A stretch of 64,000 nucleotides of DNA. Source: an uncultured Saprospiraceae bacterium (GTDB lineage Bacteria; Bacteroidota; Bacteroidia; Chitinophagales; Saprospiraceae). The DNA lies in the NCBI GenBank assembly GCA_937951615.1, contig CALFBH010000043.1:41452-105451 (forward strand). The letters are read 5' to 3'. The notes beneath the pieces were generated by a model. It searched no databases. It was not told the DNA's origin and saw only the letters and a program-made list of their open reading frames with translations. A program made the position numbers and the translations under genes. Within the stretch, counting starts at the first letter, position 1. Each line of letters begins with the position of its first letter. Below, one piece after another: positions 37,547 through 44,697 of the stretch.

Positions 37547-39292
37547 CTAATACCCAGCCGCACTATCGTCTCCACGAATATCCGCTACACCTTCCCGTCT
37601 TCCATCCGGGCGAATCAAAATGGCTTCTACACGACCGATACTGCTTCTTGTTTTGATCGTATGTCCCATAGCTTTGAGTTGTGCTGTTTTTTCTTCCGAA
37701 AATGTGCCTTCTTCTACGGTAATCTGGTCAGGCAGCCATTGGGAGTGAAAACGACCATTATGAACAGCGTCTCTTAGCGGCAAGTCAAACTCAGCAACAT
37801 TCAGAAAGGTCTGAAAAACGGAAGTGATAATGGTAGAGCCACCAGGCGAACCGACCACCATAAATAATTCATTATTTTTTTCAATAATAGTGGGCGTCAT
37901 AGAACTGAGCATGCGTTTTTCAGGCTGGATGGCATTGGCTTCTGCACCAACGAGTCCATATAAATTGGGCGTACCCGGCTTGGCACTAAAATCATCCATT
38001 TCATTATTGAGGAAAAAGCCTGCTCCTTCTACCACAACTTTTGAGCCATAGCCAGAGTTGAGCGTCGTGGTGACGGCAACGGCATTGCCCTCGGCATCTA
38101 CGATGGAATAGTGGGTTGTTTCTTCACTCTCTTTGCGCTTGCGTTTTTTGAATTTGCCTGCGACCACATCATCGCTGGATGTCGCTCGTTTGGGGTCGAA
38201 GCTTTTCATTCTGTCTACTGCATAAGTTTTTTGTAATAAGAACATAGTCGGCACATCATAAAAATCGCTGTCACCTAGATGTGTGGCACGGTCGGCATAA
38301 GCGCGACGCTGGGCTTCAGTCATCAGGTGGATGCTTTCGAGGGACTGAAAACCCATTCTGGAAAGGTGATAAGGCTCAATCATATTCAGCATTTGTGCCA
38401 ACACAATACCTCCACTGGACGGCGGTGGCATGGAGATGATGCGATAATCTTTATACTGGGATTGAATAGGTTGGCGCCATTTGGCTTCGTATTTTTCTAG
38501 GTCTTTATGTGTGATAATACCATTTCCCTTTTTCATTTCGGCAACGATTTTGTCAGCCGTCACGCCTTTATAAAAGCCATCAAAACCTTTGTCGCGAATC
38601 AATTTGAGCGTTTCCGCTAATTCTTTCTGTATCAATGGTTCATTGGCTTTCCATTCAGCAGTTTTCACAAAAGCAGTGCTGTGAGGATTGTGTTTTTGAA
38701 AAGTAGGCTTGAGGCGATTGAGGTTATTGGCTTCCTTTTCGGTAATAAAAAAACCATTTTCTGCCAATTGGATAGCAGGTGCGACCAAATCAGCAAACGG
38801 TAATTTGCCAAATCGCTCATGGGCAGTCACCATACCCGCCACTGTACCCGGCACACCAGTCGACAAATGTCCGCTACGGCTCAAATCAGTAGGCTCGCCA
38901 TTTTCATCCAGATACATATCGCGACTAGCACTCAGCGGAGCTTTTTCCCGATAATCCAGCGCAACATTATAGCCATCATTCTGCCTCACCATCATAAAAC
39001 CACCGCCACCAATATTGCCTGCTGCCGGATAGACAACCGCCAGCGCAAACTCTACGGCAATAGCTGCATCAACTGCGCTACCGCCTTGCTGAAGTATTTT
39101 TGTTCCTGCCTCCGAAGCGAGTGGATGTGCCGATACGACCATCGCTTTGTCTGATAGCAGATGTTTTCGGATTTTATAACCAGGTTCTCGTTCTTTGGGG
39201 GCTTCTATTGTAGGAGGGGAGACTTGTACGTTTTTGGTCACCGTGCAAGTAAACAAAAAAGGTAGGACAAGTAAGAGTGCGAATTTTTTCAT
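37547..39292 (-). CDS. ggt: gamma-glutamyltransferase
   Basis: A 581-residue enzyme with a lipoprotein-type signal (LLVLPFLFTC). Motifs: PLASEAGTKILQQGGSAVDA, NIGGGGFMM, and the autoprocessing site EETTHYSIVDAEGNAVAVTT with nucleophile Thr392, followed by SSMTPTI and GSPGGSTII. It cleaves glutathione and other gamma-glutamyl compounds in the periplasm. Self-cleavage before Thr392 should give large and small subunits. It is monocistronic. Confidence 0.95.
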   Translation of the reverse strand: MKKFALLLVLPFLFTCTVTKNVQVSPPTIEAPKEREPGYKIRKHLLSDKAMVVSAHPLASEAGTKILQQGGSAVDAAIAVEFALAVVYPAAGNIGGGGFMMVRQNDGYNVALDYREKAPLSASRDMYLDENGEPTDLSRSGHLSTGVPGTVAGMVTAHERFGKLPFADLVAPAIQLAENGFFITEKEANNLNRLKPTFQKHNPHSTAFVKTAEWKANEPLIQKELAETLKLIRDKGFDGFYKGVTADKIVAEMKKGNGIITHKDLEKYEAKWRQPIQSQYKDYRIISMPPPSSGGIVLAQMLNMIEPYHLSRMGFQSLESIHLMTEAQRRAYADRATHLGDSDFYDVPTMFLLQKTYAVDRMKSFDPKRATSSDDVVAGKFKKRKRKESEETTHYSIVDAEGNAVAVTTTLNSGYGSKVVVEGAGFFLNNEMDDFSAKPGTPNLYGLVGAEANAIQPEKRMLSSMTPTIIEKNNELFMVVGSPGGSTIITSVFQTFLNVAEFDLPLRDAVHNGRFHSQWLPDQITVEEGTFSEEKTAQLKAMGHTIKTRSSIGRVEAILIRPDGRREGVADIRGDDSAAGY

Positions 39293-39349
39293 ATTATGTT
39301 TTTGGTATCTGCAAGTAGAATAAACTATTATATCAAATTGCAGATTAAT

Positions 39350-40102
39350 TTATTCAGCTTCCAAAGCTGCTGCTAGTTCGTCCGTCATTTCCAAATTGTG
39401 AAAAACGACATCTACATCTTCATTCTCTTCCAGGGCATCTATGAGTTTTAGCGCAATTTTGGCAGCATCAAGATCCAGTTTGGTCATGTTTTGTGGGATG
39501 CGTTCTAGCGTAGCGCTTTTAGGTTCCACACTAAGTTCTTCCAGTTTTTTCTGAATCGTTCCAAAGTCTTCAAAATCGCCGGTAATGGTAAATTCTCCAT
39601 CCTCCAGCTCCGCATCTTCTGCGCCGCCGTCAATCATTTCCAATATAAATTCTTCTTCGTCCAGTTCGTTTTGCTCAACGATGAAAATACATTTGCGATC
39701 AAACATAAAATCGACCGAACCATTGACAGCAAGATTGCCTTTGCCTTTACTGAAAATTGCTCGAACATGCGATACCGTCCGTTGGTTATTATCCGTTGTG
39801 CATTCCAGAAAAATAGCAACACCACCCGGTGCGTAACCTTCAAAAGTGGTTTGAAACATCGCCTGCGTATTGGGGTCAGAGGCTTTTTTGATGGCACGCT
39901 GGACATTGTCTTTGGGCATATTGACGCCCTTAGCATTGAGAATTGCCATGCGTAGGCGAGGGTTGTAATCTGGTTCAGGGCTGCCCCCTTCCTTTACCGC
40001 TACCGTGATTTCTTTGATAATTCGGGAGAATGCTTTTGAACGTTTGGAGTCCGTGACCCCTTTTTTGCGTTTGATCTTTGACCATTTATTATGACCAGCC
40101 AT
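39350..40102 (-). CDS. YebC/PmpR-family regulatory protein
   Basis: A 250-residue YebC-family protein. It starts MAGHNKWSKIKRKKG and has the conserved SRIIKEITVAVKEGG, LRMAILNAKGVNMPKDNVQR, and YAPGGVAIFLECTTDN. Family members act as transcriptional regulators or, as recently shown, relieve ribosome stalling at proline-rich stretches. The ORF is open 24 codons upstream through a TCAACT-rich repeat leader; the conserved MAGH start at 40102 is preferred. Confidence 0.95.
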   Translation of the reverse strand: MAGHNKWSKIKRKKGVTDSKRSKAFSRIIKEITVAVKEGGSPEPDYNPRLRMAILNAKGVNMPKDNVQRAIKKASDPNTQAMFQTTFEGYAPGGVAIFLECTTDNNQRTVSHVRAIFSKGKGNLAVNGSVDFMFDRKCIFIVEQNELDEEEFILEMIDGGAEDAELEDGEFTITGDFEDFGTIQKKLEELSVEPKSATLERIPQNMTKLDLDAAKIALKLIDALEENEDVDVVFHNLEMTDELAAALEAE

Positions 40103-40255
40103 TTTGGATTGAGTTGATGAATTGAATTGAGTTGATAAAGTTGATTGGGTGTGTTGAGAGTTGATTGAGCGCACTAATTACTTAATCAACTCAATTAACC
40201 AAATTCAACTCTGCGAATTTACAAAAAAAATCTTATTTCAATTAATGTGTTACAA

Positions 40256-40308
40256 TGGTTTGGTAAACTTGTGTGAAGGCTTTTGTGGGAAGCGAGTTTG
40301 CTAAACCT
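40256..40308. repeat. palindromic repeat C, copy 4
   Basis: GGTTTGGTAAACTTGTGTG, AAGGCTTTTGTGGGAAGCG and AGTTTGCTAAACCTTC: the reverse complement of copy 2 near 25.7 kb. Confidence 0.7.
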
Positions 40309-40329
40309 TCGTTCCACTAGACGCTATTT

Positions 40330-40492
40330 CAGAACGTGTTTAAATTTTCCTGATTGAGTGAAAATGAGCAAATTTTGTTCTGAATAAGGCGCGGTGAGGG
40401 AATATAGCCTCAGCTACACGACCGAAGAGCAACGCAGTGCAGGAGAAAATTTGCCATTTGCAGCCAATTGAGGGGAATTTAAACACGTTCTC
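40330..40492. mobile_element. MITE-like element with terminal inverted repeats
   Basis: Ends GAACGTGTTTAAATTTTCC (from 40332) and GGGGAATTTAAACACGTTC (to 40490) are inverted repeats of about 15 perfect base pairs. The interior (40369-40455) is repeat B copy 2. No ORF lies inside, so it would need a transposase in trans. Confidence 0.65.
40369..40455 (+). repeat. structured repeat B, copy 2
   Basis: GCAAATTTTGTTCTG, AAGGCGCGGTGAGGGAATAT, GACCGAAGAGCAACGCAG, then CAGGAGAAAATTTGC. The conserved core matches the copy at 14798-14905, while stem ends differ yet still pair (GC/GC here, TG/CA there). Confidence 0.75.
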
Positions 40493-40500
40493 AAGAGAGT

Positions 40501-40552
40501 AGGTTTAGCAAACTTTCAAGCCTACAGGGCTTAGGCGCAAGTTTACGAAACC
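40501..40552. repeat. palindromic repeat C, copy 5
   Basis: AGGTTTAGCAAACTTTCAAG, an AGCCTACAGGGCTTAGG core, and CAAGTTTACGAAACC. It is oriented opposite to copy 4, the two flanking the MITE. Confidence 0.65.
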
Positions 40553-40788
40553 AATGTAGTTTAATTTTTTGGAATTTGGATTTTTTTGTAACCGTTTAGG
40601 TCGATGGTCAATAGTCGATGGTCGATGGCTGTCTTTTAATATTCAGGTCGTTTCAGCATTTCATTTTGCTTTGCAAAATGCGTGCAAAGCTTATAAAACA
40701 GGAATATTGTTGAATTGCAGCTTGTGCTATGGACTATCGACCATGGACTAAATTGTTATGATTTTTTTATGTTGAAATTTTCCCAAGA

Positions 40789-41538
40789 TTAGCGAAAAAG
40801 CAGGGGAGTGGTTTTTGGCTTCTTAGCCCGAAGTGCCAAAGACAATCCAACAACAGGTCTTTGTCCGGTGTTGATGAGGGTAGGACTAATGCCGAGGCTC
40901 AAGTCATCATCTACATTAAAATTTATCATGTGAGCATCCACGAAGGCATCAACAGCAACGAGGGTGTAAACGATGCCCAGACCAATAATCGCCAGCTCCT
41001 GACTTTTTTTGGTGGATAAGCGAATAGAATTTAAGGCAGCATCCGAATAACGATCTGTAAACAGGGTGTCAATAGTCAGTGGATCATCATCCACTCGGGC
41101 GAGATAAGCATTGCGGACAAGTCGATGGTCTTTTGTATTGCGATACACCAAATAACTCATGCCGCCGAGTCCACCATATACGATGGGCAATTTCCAGTAT
41201 TTTTTATTATAAAACTGACCTGCTCCTGGCAAGAGGAGAGAGAAAGCAGTTGCTGTCGTTGGATTGTGTTCTTCTGGCTGAAAGACGCGCTTGAGAAAAG
41301 GCTGATCGGGTTTCTTTTTGATTTTCTTTTGTTTTATGGGCGTTTCATCTGCTTCTTTATCCGAAAAATCGGTGCTTGCGGATTGTGTTTTGACGGATTT
41401 ATTGTCTTCTTCACTAATGCGAATTTTTTCTAGTCCTGATGCAGTTGTATCAGTTGGTGGCGTATTATCGGTGTCATTTTGCGCATAAGCAAAAGATGTG
41501 ATTGCCATTAGAAAAAAAATAACACAGTTTCGAATCAT
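40789..41538 (-). CDS. DUF5683 domain-containing protein
   Basis: About 249 residues from the ATG at 41538. A signal peptide (CVIFFLMAITSFAYAQ) precedes a disordered Thr/Lys-rich stretch (DETPIKQKKIKKKPDQPF). The DUF5683 domain follows: TATAFSLLLPGAGQFYNKKY, WKLPIVYGGLGGMSYLVY, and LGIVYTLVAVDAFVDAHM, two predicted membrane segments. Function unknown; the family is regularly found directly after parB in Bacteroidota, as here (19 bp downstream). Confidence 0.85.
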   Translation of the reverse strand: MIRNCVIFFLMAITSFAYAQNDTDNTPPTDTTASGLEKIRISEEDNKSVKTQSASTDFSDKEADETPIKQKKIKKKPDQPFLKRVFQPEEHNPTTATAFSLLLPGAGQFYNKKYWKLPIVYGGLGGMSYLVYRNTKDHRLVRNAYLARVDDDPLTIDTLFTDRYSDAALNSIRLSTKKSQELAIIGLGIVYTLVAVDAFVDAHMINFNVDDDLSLGISPTLINTGQRPVVGLSLALRAKKPKTTPLLFR

Positions 41539-41557
41539 TGTTTTAAACTTAATTTGG

Positions 41558-42463
41558 TTATTCTTCAATCAGTTCCAAAATTCGATTCAAATCATCATCA
41601 GAAGTAAAGTTGATGACGATTTGTCCGCGTCCGCTATCATTCCTTTTTAGTCCAACTTTTGTGCCGAGGTAAGAGCGTAGGTTTTCTCGCACATCTACAT
41701 AAGCATCGGGTAGGGCAGAGGCAGCAGGAGCAGGTTTTGTGCTTGCTTTTTTGGCGTGTTTGCTGTACTGACTGATGAGGGCTTCTGTTTTGCGTACTGA
41801 TAATTCCTGTCCTAGTACATCTTTATACACCATCAATTGCACGGCAATATCATCCGAACCAGCGAGGGCGCGAGCATGCCCCATAGAGATTTTTTTATTT
41901 TTCAGTCCATCCTGTATTTCTGGTGGCAATTTCAGCAGGCGAAGATAATTGGTAATGGTGCTGCGTTTTTTGCCCATGCGTTCTGAAAGGGTTTCATGCG
42001 TAAGGTCGCATTCTTCCATCAGTCTTTGATAATTAAATGCAATTTCAAAAGCATTCAATTCTTCTCGCTGAATATTCTCGACCAAAGCCATTTCCAGCAT
42101 TTCCTGGTCATTTGCCAGTCGGATATAAGCGGGTACTTCTTTGATTCCAGCGCGTTGAGAGGCTCGCCAGCGACGTTCACCAGAGATGAGTTGGTATTTT
42201 TTGCTATTGAGACGGCGTACAGTAACTGGCTGAATTAGTCCGTGTATTTTGATAGAAGAAGACAGTTCTTCCAGAGCCGCTTCTGCAAATTCTTTCCTCG
42301 GCTGGTCGGGATTGACCTCAATCGCACTAATGGGCAGCATCGCCACATTTTGCGAAAGCGTCTTTACAACGGTTTCCTTTTTTTCAACTGGCTCGCTGTC
42401 TATATTATTGAGCAAAGCGCGGATACCTTTACCAATCGCTTTTTTTTGATTTCTTTTTGCCAT
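41558..42463 (-). CDS. parB: chromosome partitioning protein ParB
   Basis: A 301-residue ParB. The N-terminal CTP-binding domain shows ISAIEVNPDQPRKEFAEAAL, LIQPVTVRR, LISGERRWRASQRAG and ENIQREELN. The central HTH (LTHETLSERMGKKRSTITNYLRLLKLP) binds parS. A C-terminal dimerisation region ends the protein. With ParA it segregates the origin region and loads SMC. The gene order DUF5683-parB-parA is the usual one. Confidence 0.96.
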   Translation of the reverse strand: MAKRNQKKAIGKGIRALLNNIDSEPVEKKETVVKTLSQNVAMLPISAIEVNPDQPRKEFAEAALEELSSSIKIHGLIQPVTVRRLNSKKYQLISGERRWRASQRAGIKEVPAYIRLANDQEMLEMALVENIQREELNAFEIAFNYQRLMEECDLTHETLSERMGKKRSTITNYLRLLKLPPEIQDGLKNKKISMGHARALAGSDDIAVQLMVYKDVLGQELSVRKTEALISQYSKHAKKASTKPAPAASALPDAYVDVRENLRSYLGTKVGLKRNDSGRGQIVINFTSDDDLNRILELIEE

Positions 42464-42681
42464 CTGCTTTCTAATGATGAATAAAGTCTAATTATGTATT
42501 TGCAAAAATAGGGAAATTAAATGGCAATAGAAAGGTATAGTAGCTACGCTAACGTATTGGTAACTGTTTATCTAATTACGAATTGGTTAATTACAAATCA
42601 ACTCAATAACTGGACTTTGGACATTGGGGAATTAGGCAGGAAAAGAATTAAACTTAAACTTATTCTTGAACTTGAACTTAA

Positions 42682-43455
42682 TTAGGCCGTCACCTCATGT
42701 TGTGCCAGAACCTCCTTCGCCAGATTCAGGAAGTTAATCGTGCCTTTACAATCGGCATCATATAGCACAACGGGTTTACCCATACCAGGAGCTTCGCCGA
42801 GACGAGCATTCCGGTGGATGATGGTATCAAAAACTTTGTCTTTAAAGTGTCCGCGTACTTCTGCGACCACTTCTTTGGCGAGGCGAAGCCGACCATCATA
42901 CATGGACAATAAGATACCTTCAATATACAAATCCGGATTCAAATCCTGACGAACTAAGCGGATGGTATTTTTCAATTTACCCAAACCTTCCAGTGCGAAA
43001 TATTCACATTGCATCGGAATAATAACCGAATCGGCAGCCGTCAGTGCATTTACAGTGACAAGTCCAAGTGAAGGCAGGCAGTCAATGATGACATAATCAT
43101 AATCGTCGCGCAGTCTTTCCACCATTTCCTTGATGGCATATTCACGTTTGTCCCGATTGATTAGTTCGATCTCTGCACCAACTAAATCAAGATGAGCAGG
43201 CATCAGATAAAGATTGGGCGTTTCTGTTTCTACAATAACCTCGTCGTGGTCAAGTTCATTAATCATGCAATCGTAGAGACTCTTTGTCACGGATTGTGGC
43301 ATAATGCCTACGCCCGACGTAGAATTGGCCTGCGGGTCGGCATCAATGAGTAAGACTTTATTTTCTAATATGGCTAGACTGGCCGCAAGATTGATGGCAG
43401 TGGTCGTTTTTCCAACGCCGCCTTTCTGATTAGCAATTGCAATGATTTTTCCCAT
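42682..43455 (-). CDS. parA: chromosome partitioning ATPase ParA
   Basis: A 257-residue ParA/Soj ATPase. The deviant Walker A is NQKGGVGKTTTAINLA (residues 9-24), followed by LLIDADPQANST, YVIIDCLPSLGLVTVNAL (Walker B) and IPMQCEYFALEGL. It drives ParB-origin complexes along the nucleoid. It lies 218 bp upstream of parB, with an ATTACGAATT word repeat between them. Confidence 0.96.
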   Translation of the reverse strand: MGKIIAIANQKGGVGKTTTAINLAASLAILENKVLLIDADPQANSTSGVGIMPQSVTKSLYDCMINELDHDEVIVETETPNLYLMPAHLDLVGAEIELINRDKREYAIKEMVERLRDDYDYVIIDCLPSLGLVTVNALTAADSVIIPMQCEYFALEGLGKLKNTIRLVRQDLNPDLYIEGILLSMYDGRLRLAKEVVAEVRGHFKDKVFDTIIHRNARLGEAPGMGKPVVLYDADCKGTINFLNLAKEVLAQHEVTA

Positions 43456-43535
43456 TATGAACTTGATTATATGAGGTTGAACCAGTTAGTAATAGATGAT
43501 AATACTGAGCGTAAACAAGCTGTATGGACACAAGA

Positions 43536-43625
43536 ACACGCCACTTTCAAATCGACTAACTGATGTATTGTCAATGACTCTTTGAATTTGAATTTGACGT
43601 TTGAATTTGTGTTTCTACTTAGCTG
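43536..43625. repeat. dispersed repeat A, copy 2
   Basis: ACGCCACTTTCAAATCGAC, GTATTGTCAATGACTC, GAATTTGAATTTGACGTTTG, TTTCTACTTAG. It is collinear with the copy at 4250-4347. Confidence 0.75.
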
Positions 43626-43634
43626 AGACTTTTG

Positions 43635-43642
43635 CAAAGTTA
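43635..43642 (-). promoter_or_regulatory. -7 promoter box of parA
   Basis: The minus strand reads TAACTTTGC, a match to TAnnTTTG, about 180 bp upstream of the parA start. The intervening leader is repeat A. Confidence 0.4.
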
Positions 43643-43812
43643 AAGATAAATCATGGAATAATCACAGGAAAATTTGTCACTTTCTAATAAAATTCTAAAA
43701 CTACATGCGAGCAAGCTTTCCCTTTAGAGAATAAAAAGGGCGCGGACAACAAATTCCAAATTCAAAAACTGCACGTGAAGAAAGGCTTTTTTACTTCTTG
43801 CCACTGCGACGA

Positions 43813-44496
43813 TCAAATTTCAAAAGTCTCCCCAATCTCAGGCAGAAGAAGCGTTTTTCCACGCTTACTGAACGTATCTTTTGCAGCAGCTTTATCCAAC
43901 ACAATATATCCAAAGGTGTCATAATGACAGCCCACAATTTGATCACAATCTACAAACTCGGCTGCGATTGCTGCATCTTCATAACCCATCGTGAAATTAT
44001 CGCCGACAGGTAAAATGGCAAAATCGAGTTTAGGGCAGGTCATAGGAATGAGTTTCATATCCATCGTGAGCGCAGTGTCTCCTGCAAAATAAAAACAGGC
44101 ATCGTCATTCCAAATCACAAAACCAGCAGGATGGCCAGCATAAGCCCCATCAGGGAAGCTGCTGGAATGGACGGCATTGACGACTTTCACTGTTCCAAAA
44201 TCAAATGTCCATTTTCCGCCATGATTCATCGGATGAAACTTGCAGCCGCGATTGCCGAAAAAAGCAGCGGTTTCAAAACCCGATACCACAACTGAATCCG
44301 GATTGTTTTTGGCAATAGCCTCCACGTCTACAATATGATCCTGATGCCCGTGGGACAAGAGAATATAATCTGCTTTGATGCTATTGATGTCAATATGTTT
44401 TGCTTTTTCATTTGGAGTAATAAAAGGGTCAAAAAGCAGGTTTTTGCCGCCAAATTCAAGCCCGAAAGAGGAGTGTCCGTAGAAAGTTATCTTCAT
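43813..44496 (-). CDS. UPF0173-type metal-dependent hydrolase
   Basis: A 227-residue metallo-beta-lactamase-fold protein from the ATG at 44496. Motifs: MKITFYGHSSFGLEFGGKNL, FDPFITPN, LLSHGHQDHIVD (HxHxDH), PMNHGGKWTF, and FAGDTALTMDM. The family (YtkL/UPF0173) has no firmly known substrate. A -7 box (TATGTTTG on the minus strand, 44520-44527) sits 23 bp before the start, and the 10-codon upstream extension crosses it, so the shorter start is right. Confidence 0.92.
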   Translation of the reverse strand: MKITFYGHSSFGLEFGGKNLLFDPFITPNEKAKHIDINSIKADYILLSHGHQDHIVDVEAIAKNNPDSVVVSGFETAAFFGNRGCKFHPMNHGGKWTFDFGTVKVVNAVHSSSFPDGAYAGHPAGFVIWNDDACFYFAGDTALTMDMKLIPMTCPKLDFAILPVGDNFTMGYEDAAIAAEFVDCDQIVGCHYDTFGYIVLDKAAAKDTFSKRGKTLLLPEIGETFEI

Positions 44497-44519
44497 TGTG
44501 TGTATTTTTAATTTGCAGA

Positions 44520-44527
44520 CAAACATA
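44520..44527 (-). promoter_or_regulatory. -7 promoter box of the UPF0173 hydrolase
   Basis: TATGTTTG on the minus strand matches TAnnTTTG just upstream of the start at 44496, giving a very short leader. Confidence 0.5.
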
Positions 44528-44697
44528 CAATTTTAATAATAATTTTTTTAATAAAGTCTTTTACTTTTCAAAATATGGGTACGTTCAGTTAGCTTTAGTG
44601 TTTAAATTTTATTATTTTTAAATTAAATTTTAATTCATATTTTGTTTGTGTAAAACAAATGAACTATTATTGCTATCTCATTCAATCTAAATTTACC

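Larger units (their letters stand above)
40103..40788. other. 686-bp gene-free interval rich in mobile repeats
   Basis: No gene. It contains a TCAACT-word leader, repeat C copies 4 and 5 (40256-40308, 40501-40552) flanking a MITE-like element (40330-40492) that carries repeat B copy 2, and TCGATGG word repeats (40600-40630, 40729-40750). Confidence 0.7.
43456..43812. other. 357-bp gene-free interval
   Basis: No gene. It contains repeat A copy 2 (43536-43625) and a minus-strand -7 box for parA (complement of 43635-43642, TAACTTTG). Confidence 0.55.

Noticed and set aside
40103..40174. 24-codon N-terminal extension of YebC
   Set aside because: It is translated from TCAACT repeats; the family begins MAGHNKWSKIK at 40102.
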